NCBI RefSeq assembly: GCF_963678635.1
Contig: NC_087064.1
Coordinates: 43,045,380 to 43,109,379 of the forward strand
From: Symsagittifera roscoffensis
Lineage: Eukaryota; Xenacoelomorpha; Acoela; Convolutidae
DNA length: 64,000 nucleotides
Direction: 5' to 3'
A program made the position numbers and the translations under genes. Position 1 is the stretch's first letter. Each line of letters begins with the position of its first letter. Shown here piece after piece: positions 25,674 through 37,379 of the stretch. The notes under the pieces are model-generated. The model made no database searches. It saw nothing but the letters and a program-made list of their open reading frames with translations, and had not been told where the DNA came from.

Positions 25674-27740
25674 TATGAATTGAATGTTTTTTGTTTTTAA
25701 GAGTCGATGGATGTAGTTTAGACTCTTATATATGTCGTGATGATTTTTTTTCCTTTTTTCAGGAAAGTCAGGCTCAAATTTTATTTTCCGTGGTTTGGAT
25801 TTTAAAGTTCAGTTCATTTCCTTTGTTAAAAGGAAGGCAAAATCCACTATCGACCAGAAAAGATTTTAAAAAATGAAAAACGTCATTGACTTCTAGTTAA
25901 CAGTCGATGAACGTAGTTCAGACTTAAATATAGGTAGTGATGATTTTTGTTCTTTTTTTTCACAAATGTTAAATGCTCCAAGAACAAAAGAAGTGCATTC
26001 ATACTTATATGCCCATTTTGAGTTCGGTTCCAGTTCATTTGCTAGAAGGTACGCGAAATGCACTCTCCAGCTATGAAAGCTGAAATGGCGCAAAAAAACG
26101 TGATCGATTTCTAGTTTCGAAAAAGGAGCTTGGTTTTTAGATTTCCCAGCAGAATACAAAATTTTCTGAATCCAGTTTTTTCCAATTGGTTTTAGTTGTG
26201 TCAAAAATCTAAAATTTTTTTTGATTTTTTCAAAAAAATTGGCAATTATAATATGCTATGAAGTTCAAAATATATTTGGAAATTAGACTCGCCCTTTTTA
26301 TTGTACAATTTTTTTTTTCAAAAAAAACTCGTCTTTGCGAATCGATTTAATCGACGATACAAGAAGTCTTTTGATATACTTGCAATGATAGATTCTGAGG
26401 TTTTTTCAAATAACAAGGCATTTTGTTCCTGTTTCTCATTGACTCTTTTCCAACTGTCTGCGTGTTAACAACTGAATTCTAAAGGAAGCTAACGCCAAAA
26501 TTTAAGAAACTTTATTGGCATCAATTGGATTTTCGCTATTTTTCGGTTTAGTTAAAGAAAGTAGGTATGTTCAGTAGACTTTGTTGCGCCAATTGCATTA
26601 AAGTGTACCGCTGGAAAGTGATAAGGTTTTATTAAAAATTATTTGAACGAAGAAAGTGTGGGTTTGAAAATTTTTAAGTTTTCGACGAAAATTAATTATG
26701 GCTTCAAGATAACTGGTTTCTTTTTGATTAGAAAGTAATTTTTTGATCTGTTTATTCGATTCAGTCATAATTGGACAATTATTAGCGTAGAGATTTTCAA
26801 TTGAAAGTAAGTTTCGTCATGATTTTTTTCCACCCTGCAAAGTCTTTTGCGGTGCTCAATTCGGCGGTATGACCGCAAATTGCATACCTTGAGCAATTAC
26901 GAAAAATTGTCGAGACGAATTATGGTGAAACTTTTCTTGTCTCGTCGACAAAATCGATTCGCATAGATGACAGTTTTTTTTTAGAAAAAAATTAGTAAAA
27001 TAAAAAGGGCGAGTCTAAGAAAACAGTGAATATAAGTTACTAAGGACGCGTTACTTACTTCGTTCAAGAAAAAGTTGTCCAACTGCAGGAAATCTTTCGA
27101 TCTACTTGCAATGATAGATGCTTAAAAACATTGCTCTATGTTTTTTGAGGCTTTACGGGGTCAAAAAACAAGATTAAAGAAAACTTCATTTATTGGTTAA
27201 GATTTTAAACTGAAGGTGATTGTAATCTGCATGCTTTTGTTGCAATCAGTGTTGATAGAACGCAAATAAATTGTGAAGTTTTTGGAAAAAAAAAACTAAT
27301 GGATGCGAGAAAGAAATCAGTAAATTTGTCGAAATTACGCGGTGATTGATTTTCCTATCTTACTTTCCATAACAAATACCTCTTCTTGCATTGCAAAAAT
27401 CATTTCTTAATCTGAACAAAAAAACATGTCAAACCAACAGGAATCTTGAAAAATTTTGAGGTTAAAGCTAACTTTTGAGGTGGTAGTTAGTTCTCTCCAG
27501 TACTAAAAGAAAGGCTTTCGTTTCATTCAAAACATAGTGATACCGAACGCAAAATGTGATTTTTCTGACCAGAACATGGTGCAAGAAAACTTTTCGAGAA
27601 ATCTTATATTTAATTGCATGTCGTTTCAAGGCAGGGCAACGCAAAGCAAGGAAGGGAATCGTAAAGCAAGGCAAGTCTGAAAAGTGCAAGGCCAGAAGGG
27701 GACAGGGTAGCGTAAAGCAGCGTAGTGCTAGGCATGGCAG
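25674..27740 (+). repeat. array monomer A9 (B-linked subtype)
   Basis: 2067 bases. It shares its opening TATATATGTCG and the ATATGCTATGAAG variant with A4, but its middle has the AAGGCATTTTGTTCC form of A1/A2. Inverted repeat 26286-27015. Joined to B4. Confidence 0.95.
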
Positions 27741-29774
27741 GGCAGTGCAGCGCAACAAAAAATCAGTGGAAGGAGGTAAAGTTAGGCAAGGGCAGAGAAA
27801 GAAGGAGCATGCTTGCAGTGCAAAGCAAAGCATGACAGATTACCGCAGCACAGGGCAGGGTTAGCGAGACAGGACAGGACAAGGAGGAGCATGGCAATTG
27901 CGGGAAGCAAGGCATGACAAGGCAGGGCAAGGGACATCAAGTAGGGCAGCGCAAGGCAAGGCAGGGTAATGTGAGGCTTTTCAGCGCAAAGAAACTAGTG
28001 CAGGGCAGCAAATAATTATCTGTAAGCCTTCCTTGAAACTAAATCGAGATTTGAACTATTATCGAAGATAATTTGAGGTTCTTTATTCAAAAAACAATTC
28101 ATTTTTTCCTGTTTCTCAATAATTATTTTCCAGCTTTCTGTCTGCGTGTTAACAGCTGAATTCTGAGGGCCGCTACCGCCAAAATTTAAGAAATTTATTT
28201 AATCACAAACCGACAGTGACTAGCGTAAAAGGTTTCAGTTTAAAATAAGTTTTCCAATGATAATTTTTTTCACCCTGCAAATTCCTTTGCGGTGTTTCTC
28301 TCGGCGTCTCGACCGCAGATTGCATAATTTTGATCAATCACCGAAAATTGTCGAGTCCATTTAATTGTCTGAGCGATTTTTGCATTAAGGTGAAGTTTTA
28401 ATTTTCTTTTTGTATCTTCGTTAAAATTGATTCGCAAAAACGAGGATAATCTTTTCGAAAAAAATTTTTGCATTAAAGAAAATAAATTAAATGAAAGCAA
28501 TAAAAAAAACTTATTTTGCAACTAATGACTTGTTTCGTTCAAGAAAAAGTTTGACTCGCTGTTTTTGTGGAGTTAATTCGTGACGTGTGAACATTGAGAT
28601 ACAAACTGAAAAAGAAATTAAAAAACTTTGCCTATGCTCTTAAATTTTCTAATTATGCATAATATGAGGTAGTACTAGATTCTCTGTGCACACATTCGTC
28701 GCAGTTGAGGCATTGACCAACTGCAATAAATCTTTCGATCTATTTGCAATGATAGATGCTTAAAAAACATTGCTCCATGTTATTTTTAAGCTTTTCGGGG
28801 TCAAAAAACAAGATTAAAGAAAACTTCATTAATTGCTTAAGATTTTAAATTTTGCATTAAAGAAAATAAATTAAATGAAAGCAATAAAAAATTTATTTCG
28901 TAATCAATGACTTATTTTCTTCAAGAAAAAGTTTGACTCGCTGGTTTTGTGGAGTTAATTTGAGACGTCTGAACATAGAGATACAAACTGAAAAAGAAAT
29001 TAAAAGAACTTTGCCTATGCTCTTAAATTTTCTAATTATCCATAATTTGAGGTAGTATTAGATTCTCTGTGCTCACATTCGTCGCAGTTGAGGCATTGAA
29101 CAACTGCAGGAAATCCGTCGATATACTTGCAAACATAAATGCTTAGAAACACTTTGCTCCATTTTATTTTTTAGAGATTTCGGGATCAAAAAGCAACATA
29201 AAAGAAAACGGGTCTCGGAAACTTTTCGTTTAATTCCTATGGTTTTAAAGTGAAGGTGGTTTTTTTATTTTGCATGTTTTTGTCGCAATCAGTGTTTAGT
29301 TGAACGCAAGTAAAATGTGAAATGTCTGTGCGAGAAAATAGTCAGTAATTTTGTCGAAAAAACGCGACAAGGGGCTTGTTCCTTTTTTCATCGTACTGTC
29401 TATAAAAACACCTACTTTTCTTGGATTGCAAAATTATTTCTGAATCTGAACAAAAAAATATGTCAAACAAACAGGAATCTTGAACAATTTTGAGGTTAAA
29501 GCTAACTTTTGAGGTGGTAGTTAGTTCTCTCCAGTAGTAAAAGAAAGGCTTTCGTTTCATTCAAAACATAGGGATACCGAACGCAAAATCTGATTTTTCT
29601 GATCAGAACATCGTGCAAGTAAACGTTTCGAGAAATCCTATATTTAATTGCATGTCGTTTCAAGGCAGGGCAACGCAAAGCAAGGGAGGGAATCGTAAGG
29701 CAAGGCAAGTCTGAATAGTGCAAGGGCAGAAGGGGACAGGGTAGCGTAAAGCAGCGTAGCGCTAGGCATGGCAG
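27741..29774 (+). repeat. array monomer B4
   Basis: 2034 bases, the usual B form with the internal 384-base duplication. It is the only B followed by another B rather than by A; its last block reads GTAGCGCTAGGC where the others have GTAGTGCTAGGC. Confidence 0.93.
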
Positions 29775-31438
29775 GGCAGAGCAGCGCAAAAAAAAAATCA
29801 GTGGAAGGAGGTAAAGTTAGGTAAGGGCAGAGAAAGGAGGAACATGCATGCAGCGCAAAGCAAAGCATGACAGATTACCGCAGCACAGGGCAGGGTTAGC
29901 GAGACAGGACAGGACAAGGAGGAGCATGGCAATTGTGGGAAGCAAGGCATGACAAGGCAGGGCAAGGGACATCAAGTAGGGCAGCGCAAGGCAAGGCAGG
30001 GTAATGTGAGGCTTTTCAGCGCAAAGAAACTAGTGCAGGGCAGCAAATAATTATCTGTAAGCCTTCGTTGAAACTAAATCGAGATTTGAACTATTATCGA
30101 AGATAATTTGAGGTTCTTTATTCAAAAAACAGTTCATTTTTTCCTGTTTCTCAATAATTCTTTTCCAGCTTTCTGTCTGCGTGTTAACAGCTGAATTCTG
30201 AGGGACGCTACCGCCAAAATTTAAGAAATTTATTTTATCACAAACCGACAGTTACTAGCGTAATAGTTTTCAGTTTAAAATAAGTTTTCCAATAATAATT
30301 TTTTTCACCCTGCAAATTCCTTTGCGGTGTTTCTCTCGGCGTCTTGACCGCAGATTGCATAATTTTGATCAATCACCGAAAATTGTCGAGTCCTTTCAAT
30401 TGTCTGAGCGATTTTTGCATAAGGTGAAGTTTTAATTTTCTTTTTGCATCGTCGTTAAAATTGATTCGCAAACATGAGGATAATCTTTTCGAAAAAAAAT
30501 TTTGCCTTAAAGAAAATAAATTAAATGAAAGCAATAAAAAAAACTTATTTTGCAACTAATGACTTGTTTCGTTCAAGAAAAAGTTTGACTCGCTGTTTTT
30601 GTGGAGTTAATTCGTGACGTGTGAACATAGAGATACAAACTGAAAAAGAAATTAAAAAAACTTTGCCTATGCTCTTAAATTTTCTAATTATCCATAATAT
30701 GAGGTAGTACTAGATTCTCTGTGCACACATTCGTCGCAGTTGAGGCATTGACTAACTGCAGGAAATCCGTCGATATACTTGTAAACATGAATGCTTTGAA
30801 AAACTTTGCTCCATTTTATTTTTTTAGAGTTTTCGGGATCAAAAGCAACGTAAAAGCAAACGGGTCTCGGAAACTTTTCGTTTAATTCTTATGGTTTTAA
30901 AGTGAAGGTGGTTTAATTATTCTGTATGTTTTTGTCGCAATCAGTGTTTAGTGGAACGCAAGTAAATTGTGAAATATCTGTGCGAGAAAATAGTCAATAC
31001 TTTTTTCGAAAAAACGCGACAAGGTACTCGTTCTCTTTTTCATCGTGCTGTCCATAAAAACACCTATTTTTCTTGGATTGCAAAATCATTTCTTAATCTG
31101 AACAAAAAAATATGTCAAACAAACAGGAATCTTGAAGAATTTTGAGGTTAAAGCTAACTTTTGAGGTGGTAGTTAGTTCTCTCCAGTAGTAAAAGAAAGG
31201 CTTTCGTTTCATTCAAAACATTGGGAAACCGAACGCAAAATGTAATTTTTCTCAGCAGAATTTGGTGCAAGAAAGTTATTCGGAAATCCTATATTCAATA
31301 GTATGTCCTTTCAAATAGGGCAATGCAAAGCAAGGGAGGGCATCGTAAGGCAAGGCAAGTCTGAGTAGTGCAAGGCCAGAAGGGATAGGGTAGCGTAACG
31401 CAGGGTAGCGTAAAGCAGGGTAGCGCTAGGCATGGCAG
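29775..31438 (+). repeat. array monomer B5 (short, edge-type)
   Basis: 1664 bases, about 370 shorter than B1-B4, because the TTTTGC..TTAAAGAAAATAA segment and what follows occur only once. It also carries more base changes than the inner B units, as expected at the edge of an array. Confidence 0.9.
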
Positions 31439-31575
31439 GGCAGTGCAGCGCAAAAAAAATCAGTGGAAGGAGATAAAGTTAGGCAAGGGCAGAGAAAGGA
31501 GGAGCATGCATGCAGCGCAAAGCAAAGCAAGACAGATTACCGCAGCACAGGGCAGGGTTAGCGAGACAGGGCAGG
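31439..31575 (+). repeat. truncated B fragment (array end)
   Basis: The first ~137 bases of a B unit, GGCA-rich, up to GCGAGACAGGGCAGGA. After that the sequence is unlike any array unit, so this is the right boundary of the array. Confidence 0.85.
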
Positions 31576-32406
31576 AAACTCGCCTTGAAATTAAATATTT
31601 CAGTTTCGGGACTTCAATTTTATCCGTCGAAACAAAATGAATGGTTTGAAAGATTCATCGCTTGAATAGTTTGTTTCCTAAAACCTTGACAATTTGGAAC
31701 TAATGAGAGCTATCAAAATTGAATAGTTTCAAGATTGCAGTAATTACAATAATTGCTTCAAGGCAACTTAGTTTTTTTGCAAACCAAACAAATTTAATCT
31801 TAAAACAATTATAATAGCTTGATAGCTTGCTCTACAAACTTTTTTCAATTTTTTTGCCTTCTCTTTTTTTGCAACTCCAATCAGGCCAGCAAAACGCTTG
31901 AGAGCTTGCCTAAAATTACTTCAAAATCAGTCTCGAAAATGTTTCTTTCAAGTGCTGAAAAGCGGAAATCATGGCATTAAGGTGTCTCTCCAGGATTTAG
32001 TTGCAATTAAAGCGTTAATATTATGCACGCGATTTTTAAACGTACTGACTAATCAACAGGGTAAAATAATGCGGTGTGCCAGTTGCCAAGCATAGCAGGC
32101 TTGCGTCGAACAGAGTCGAACGTAATTTTCCTTCGGCCAAGACGGTCGAAACACAGCCAGCTTGGAATCGAGTCGGTCAAAACAGAGCCATTTTGGTTCA
32201 AATATAGCTATCTTTTGTCGAGTTGAGCGAAACTCAATTCGAATACCTCAGCCCGGGTCTTAAACGCAGTTAAGTCCGATCATGGAGATATAACTTCCCT
32301 AATGGGAAAAGTGCAGACTGGGTTGTTTAGTAAATAAGTTTCCGCCAAAAAATTGGCTGATGAATCCTAACCGATAACAATCGACTGACGTAATGAATCA
32401 ACGTAA

Positions 32407-32555
32407 CTATAGTTTTCAACAAGTTCATTGGTCAACGTCTGAAAAAGTTCTGGCCTTGACAGTGAAATGGTATATGAAATTCTATAGTTTTTACAAGTTT
32501 ATTGGACAATGTCTGAAATAATTCTGGCCTTGACAGCTCATTGGCATAGGAAATG
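32407..32555. repeat. 75-base tandem duplication
   Basis: CTATAGTTTT..ACAAGTT..ATTGG..AA.GTCTGAAA..TTCTGGCCTTGACAG occurs twice, 75 bases apart, with about a dozen differences. Confidence 0.8.
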
Positions 32556-32849
32556 CAAACAAGATTTCAAATTTTCATTTGCATATTTTGTGGCTATTTC
32601 TTCAATTATTTATCCTTCAACAATTATGCGCCATGCAGATTTTCAGACAAAAAAAAACAGAAAACCTTGACAAATAGGCAAATGCGTTACTTCAATGAAC
32701 AAATTCGATTTACTGTTAGCTTGAAGGTCACAATTTTTTCAAAAATCAAGACGGAAACTTCTTGACTTTACGCGAAAACTACCGTGCGAATTTTCAGGTT
32801 GTGCAATCGAGAAAGCCGGTTTTGGAGTCCTTTTCTGCTTAAACGGCCA

Positions 32850-33000
32850 CAACCTGCTCTTTACAGGAAAAAATATGAATTTTGGAAAATTTTTTGACCG
32901 TTTCTTAGAACTTTTGACCGTACTCTGAAAACTTTTTTAATTTTCTTAATTTTTACATAATCAAAAATAAGATTTAAAATTTAACTGAAAGAGCAGGTTG
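32850..33000. repeat. 13-bp perfect inverted repeat
   Basis: CAACCTGCTCTTT (32850-32862) and AAAGAGCAGGTTG (32988-33000) enclose 125 bases of very AT-rich DNA. It could be a tiny MITE; no target duplication was found. Confidence 0.5.
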
Positions 33001-33633
33001 CGATAAAGGTTCCTGCAGAATCCGTGGCTATTTGAAGTGTAATTTTATCAGAAATGTAATAGAAATGTTATCTCCTTGGGAAAACTGACAAATGTTATCT
33101 CAAAAAATTTTACTCTTCCCACTTATTTTAGTAGAGATATCTGGGCATTTACATTGATAAAAAATAAAGCAATGAAAGACAAATAAACGAGGTTCGAGTT
33201 AAGTTAAACCGATTTTGTGAGATGTTTTACGTGCGAAACATACGTTCAACCAATTGTGCAAAACGGCGAACTTGTTTATGCTGCTAGTGTTAAAAGCAAA
33301 ATAAATTCATTGGAAAAAACTAAAAATTGATTTTAAAAAAATAAGGTAGTTCCCAGTATTGCTATCAGTCAATTGAACAAATCAGAAATCTGAAACAACT
33401 TTATATCGTTTATGAAAACAGACAATTTGTGTCTAATCGCGATCTACCAAAATGATCTGCTTTTTCTGAAAAGAATATATAAAAAAATGATGAAGTGTTA
33501 AAAAAGTTTTTGGGAACATTTTATTTTAATAATTATTATAATAGTTGGAAACAAATTTTGGGCAAATTCCAATTTTGAAATCACATGTTTCGTGCGGCAT
33601 CAGTTTTACAAAATCAAAAAATCTAATACTTAC

Positions 33634-33703
33634 CTCCAGCCACCCATAGTTGTTTCTGATGGTTGTATGGTGCCGCCCCTAGTTTTCTTTTGAATCTAGA
33701 CAT
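33634..33703 (-). other. possible exon with strong donor (unidentified)
   Basis: On the - strand an ATG (33703-33701) opens 23 codons that end at a perfect donor, GGAG|GTAAGT. The frame is basic and has no low-complexity bias. I recognise no family and found no partner exon downstream, so this may be a first exon, an internal exon using the TCTAG acceptor just after the ATG, or chance. Confidence 0.25.
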
Positions 33704-33736
33704 ACCAAAATTTTGGTTCATATAGGTATTTCAACT

Positions 33737-34066
33737 TGGTACTTTTTAAGAAATCCATTTTTGGCCGACAGACCCTAAAATTTTTCTAAAGGCGCCTTTG
33801 GCGTCAATATATACTAACTTTGAGGGGGAGCGAGCGCCCAAAAAAACGCAATTTTTTTGTCAAAATTTTCCAAAAAGAGCCAAAAAATGGCTTTTTTACC
33901 TGTTTTTTCAAAAACTTGCCTGCGGAGCAGAAAATTTGGCCAAAACAGCGTTTTTATACTGCTTTAGGAGACCTCGGAAAATCAATTTGGCCGACCTAAA
34001 AAAAAGGTCGTCAAAATTTTCGAAAATTTTTTGAAAATCCGCCCCCCCCCCCTCGATCCGCCCCTG
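33737..34066 (-). mobile_element. hAT-type MITE, short form, with TSD
   Basis: 330 bases of the CAGGGGCGGAT family. The + strand ends GATCCGCCCCTG. Both sides carry the 8-base direct repeat TTTCAACT (33729-33736 and 34067-34074). The other terminus lacks the ~70-base GC-rich end seen in full-length members and starts at GGTACTTTTT. Confidence 0.75.
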
Positions 34067-34074
34067 TTTCAACT

Positions 34075-34838
34075 TGGGTTTTGTTTTGATTTACGTCTTT
34101 TCATGTTTGTGTTTTATCGCTTCGCCTTTGTAATTAAAAACTATAATGTGCTGTATTTTATGATAGGAAACTCCAAAAGCAATTAAATTACCTTATTCCA
34201 ACAAAATTTGAGTTGATAGTATACTTTGAAATGAAGGCAAAACTTATGATATTTTCATTTTTGCATAATCATAGTTCAAAACGTAGAAAAATTATAGTTT
34301 CCTTATATCTCATTCACGGGTGTGGTACTAATGGTACTTTTCTAATGGAAAGAAAATAATGGTACTGTTAGTCGGAATTGTGACTCAATTCGTTTGCCTA
34401 TAATGAAGTAAGCATTGAATTCGGACCACGAAATCTAACGATGTCATCCGTCTCCTCAACATGGGAACGCCTACGACAAAATAATGAGAAGCAATGGCGC
34501 AAATAAAAAGCAACATAAGTTTGTCTTAACAGTCCTTTTCACCCTTTTCAAAATCTTTCGAAAGCACTCAAATAAATCTGATTATAGAAAATTGAACCTG
34601 AGTGGATATCTTCAGACGCATAGTCAAACCCATTCGTTTTGGCTCCCCGTAGCAGTTTAGTTCCTTATACCTGCACAAATTATGATAGTAATAAATATTA
34701 TACCGTTAATACAAATTATAGTCACTTCGTCCTGATTAAAGGGTGAGAATGAAATGTTAACTGTTTGCCGTATGCGAGCTTAGTATCCAAACAATCGCTT
34801 ACAGCCTGATTGAGGTCAATATTTCGGAACAAACTAAC
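34075..34838. other. AT-rich DNA, nothing recognised
   Basis: No open frame of note, no paired repeat and no splice-bounded exon was seen. Confidence 0.5.
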
Positions 34839-34972
34839 ACCTCCCTTCCCTCCTCAGTCGTTTAAGGGGAGGATGTTTACTTCCAGTTCCGAGTTCAAGT
34901 TTTTAGCCAATCAGAATAGAGAATTTTACACGCAGCGCTTATTGGAGTGGTGGAGGATCTTAAGTTGATCTA
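34839..34972 (+). repeat. dispersed repeat, copy 1 (GGGGAGGATGTT family)
   Basis: It shares with 36.8-36.95 kb, in order: CTCCC runs, GGGGAGGATGTT.ACTT, GAGTTC.A, CAATCAGAATAGAG, GCAGCGCTTAT and GTGGAGGATCTTAA.TTG.TCTA. Copy 2 has clearer termini. Confidence 0.7.
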
Positions 34973-35292
34973 TATTTTAGAGGGAATGAGGGTGTTACAT
35001 TGATCTGATTTTTCTTACAACCCGATCTGTGAGGAAAACTAAGTGGTTGAAGAAAAAAAATTTTCTATTGTGTTTGAGTTGTATACTCCATACCGTTAAT
35101 ACAAATTTGAATAAATTCGTCAAAAATTATTGGAATTGGTTACATAATTTTACTGAACTTAAGCACCATAATTTAATTGTGAAGTAATCGGATGACTGCA
35201 ACTGATCTCGTCGAATCTTTGTTTCTGTTTTGTTCTTTTTTGCCTCCCCATTCTGTTTCTTCTCTTTCGTGAAGCCTCTTCTCAGTTGGACC

Positions 35293-35393
35293 CTAGTGTA
35301 TGATGATGGTGGAGAGGTCACCTAGTCCTAGTCCTGTGCCCGAATCCATGCCGTCCATATTGAGTTTATCGTTGCTTTGTTGCTGGAGCTGGT
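35293..35393 (-). CDS. putative last coding exon, unidentified gene
   Basis: On the - strand an acceptor GTTTCAG is followed by 98 coding bases and a TAG (35295-35293). The first two bases complete a split codon, then 32 codons follow. The peptide is glutamine-rich at first (LQQQ), then rich in Asp/Gly with a short GLGLG repeat, and ends in a run of isoleucines and a histidine. GC content and codon variety stand out from the AT-rich flanks. It looks like the tail of a regulatory or nuclear protein, but I do not recognise the family. Earlier exons would lie to the right; none could be placed with matching phase between 35.4 and 36.4 kb. Confidence 0.4.
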
Positions 35394-35399
35394 CTGAAA

Positions 35400-36436
35400 C
35401 AAGGCTATTAATTTTAATTAAATCTAACTGATACATATAATGATGAAACTTTGTTGATATTGATGCTTTGAATCCTGAATTCAAATAATCCTTTGAAAAT
35501 TAAGAATAATTGCAAACCCAAGGACTTGTGTTAGAAAATTTTCTGAGCTTTGATTGAACTTTTCGCATATTTGGAGATAAATTTGCTTACGTGTAATTTT
35601 GAGGTAAAATTCACTCGACAGGTCAAAGTGGTTTTTATTTAAAATTTTTTATAATCCTTTTGAACTTTTTAGAACACACTTAACTTTGAAATTGATCGAA
35701 AAGTTCTTAGAGCAAGGTAACCTTTAAATATGGAGTCCGCCCTTTGCTAACTATGAATCTTTGATAAGTAATGAAATGTGAGGCGTTCAGAATTGAATTG
35801 GGTACACTAACAGTGGGGATATTTGCAGTGACTGTTTTAAAAGAGGACAAGTCCGATAATGAGTTATTGAGGGCAGAAACTACTGGCAGTTTCATTGGGC
35901 ACATCGAAGTGGCGTGATCAAGTTAACGAATCTTATCTAGAGTTGGTATCTGATACCTGGTTAAATTAATGCATACAGAGGAGAAACGCATCGAGTGTGT
36001 CCTCACCGTGTGTTAAAAGAGATAATGCTGAGATGCGTGCGCTGATGATCAACTGTTAAATACCCGACGGGAAGAAAAATCAAAATTTCTCAATAGAAAC
36101 AAATATTCTAACTCTTAGTGGGAACAAACAAATTTCCACGCTTGAAAAGTACTTTTGGCGTTATCAGTTCACTTAAATAGCAGCTTAAATAGCTAGGGTT
36201 TTTGGTTTCAATTAGTTGGACTTGGTTTAGCGAATGATCATCAAATGGATGATGTTTTCATGAACTATTAATCTCATCGCAGACTTTTGACAGTTTGTGT
36301 GCAGACAAAATAGAAACTTTGTCATTGCCATATTTGACAATAAGTGTACCATCCAAATTTGTATGAGAATTTGCAAGTTTCCAAAATTGGCAAATATCAA
36401 ATAAATCAAAAAGAGAATTCTTGCTCACGGTATCCA
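35400..36436. other. AT-rich DNA, possibly intron of the - strand gene
   Basis: Donor-like sequences on the - strand occur (for example GTAAGC at 35.59 kb and GTGAGG at 36.0 kb), but no exon between good sites has the phase required by the 35.3-kb exon. Confidence 0.35.
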
Positions 36437-36788
36437 AATTGAGGTGGCATCCCGCATTTAAGAAAAGTGAAAACAAATCGATTATAATGGATTTTTGCGG
36501 TCTAAAATGTTGTAAACATAATCGATTCCCATGTTATGCTCAGACAACAAAATTGGACTAAAAATGGATTTAAATCCATTTTTCTCGCAAAAACAAAACG
36601 CATTATAATTCATTTGAAATCCATTATAATGGATTATATAATAAGTAGAAAATCACATTAAAACGGATTTTTTTCCACTTTATTTTTGGTTCGCGTCGTG
36701 CAAACTTTTGCAAGAATTTCTGCATTTACAAATGAGTTATGCGGAAACTTTGCAAAGCGAGTGTACGGCCTAATCCATTTTTAAACTG

Positions 36789-36952
36789 GATCAAGTTTAC
36801 ATCCTCCCTCCCCCCTCCCCAAATCAGTTTAGGGGGGAGGATGTTAACTTGGTTCTGAGTTCGAATTTTCAGCAAATCAGAATAGAGCATTTACATGCAG
36901 CGCTTATCAAAGTTAATTTAAACAACGCTGGGTGGAGGATCTTAACTTGGTC
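36789..36952 (+). mobile_element. small TIR element (MITE-like), copy 2 of GGGGAGGATGTT family
   Basis: 164 bases bounded by GATCAAGTTTACATCCTCC and the imperfect inverse GGAGGATCTTAACTTGGTC. Further inverted copies of the end motif follow near 36976-36999 (GAGGATGTTTACTTGATCC), so elements may be nested or tandem. Confidence 0.55.
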
Positions 36953-37080
36953 TATTCGGGGGTGGGGGGTCTGGGGTGGAGAGGATGTTTACTTGATCCT
37001 CTAAACCTAAGCTCAATTTGCAAAAAGTTTCTGTTAAGCTCTCCCGTCCCCTAACGATGGTCCCTTTGCTCCGCTCCTGA

Positions 37081-37225
37081 ACCCCCCCCCCCCCAGCCTG
37101 AAACACCGTCCCAATCACCCCCGCCGCACCTCTTCTGAACCACAACCCCCCTTTCGCACCTATAAAGCTCACCCCCTAGCGTTTTCCCTCCCCCGTTTGA
37201 CCCCCCCCCCCCCCCCCCCCCCCCC
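37081..37225. repeat. long C tracts (G-quadruplex potential on - strand)
   Basis: A run of about 14 C near 37083 and an uninterrupted run of 25 C at 37201-37225, followed by a G run near 37236. The whole 36.95-37.25 kb stretch is rich in C4-C8 runs. Homopolymer length is unreliable in any assembly. Confidence 0.85.
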
Positions 37226-37265
37226 AATGTGAGGGGGGGGCTTGTAAAAGGGTAAAGGCTAGGGG

Positions 37266-37352
37266 GGTAATGGAAGGGGGATTAGTGCACTTCCAACTTT
37301 GCCAAGGGAGGTAATGGAAGTGTGATTAGTCCACTTCCAACTTTGCTACCCC
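37266..37352 (+). repeat. two-copy minisatellite (~44 bases)
   Basis: GGTAATGGAAG..G.GATTAGT.CACTTCCAACTTTGC occurs twice in tandem, starting at 37266 and about 37310. Confidence 0.75.
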
Positions 37353-37379
37353 CTTCCTCAAAGTTTAAGAAATTTGATG

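Larger units (their letters stand above)
31576..33633. other. AT-rich DNA without a recognised gene
   Basis: No convincing exon. It contains a semi-repetitive stretch of GTCGAA/GTCAAA words near 32.1-32.25 kb, a 75-base tandem duplication and a small inverted repeat, listed separately. Confidence 0.5.

Noticed and set aside
3033-31575. Array considered as rDNA or a histone-type gene cluster
   Set aside because: No rRNA-like conserved segments and no long conserved coding frame in the units.
3033-31575. Array considered as a CRISPR-like repeat
   Set aside because: Units are 2 kb, contiguous and eukaryotic in context; there are no short repeats with unique spacers.
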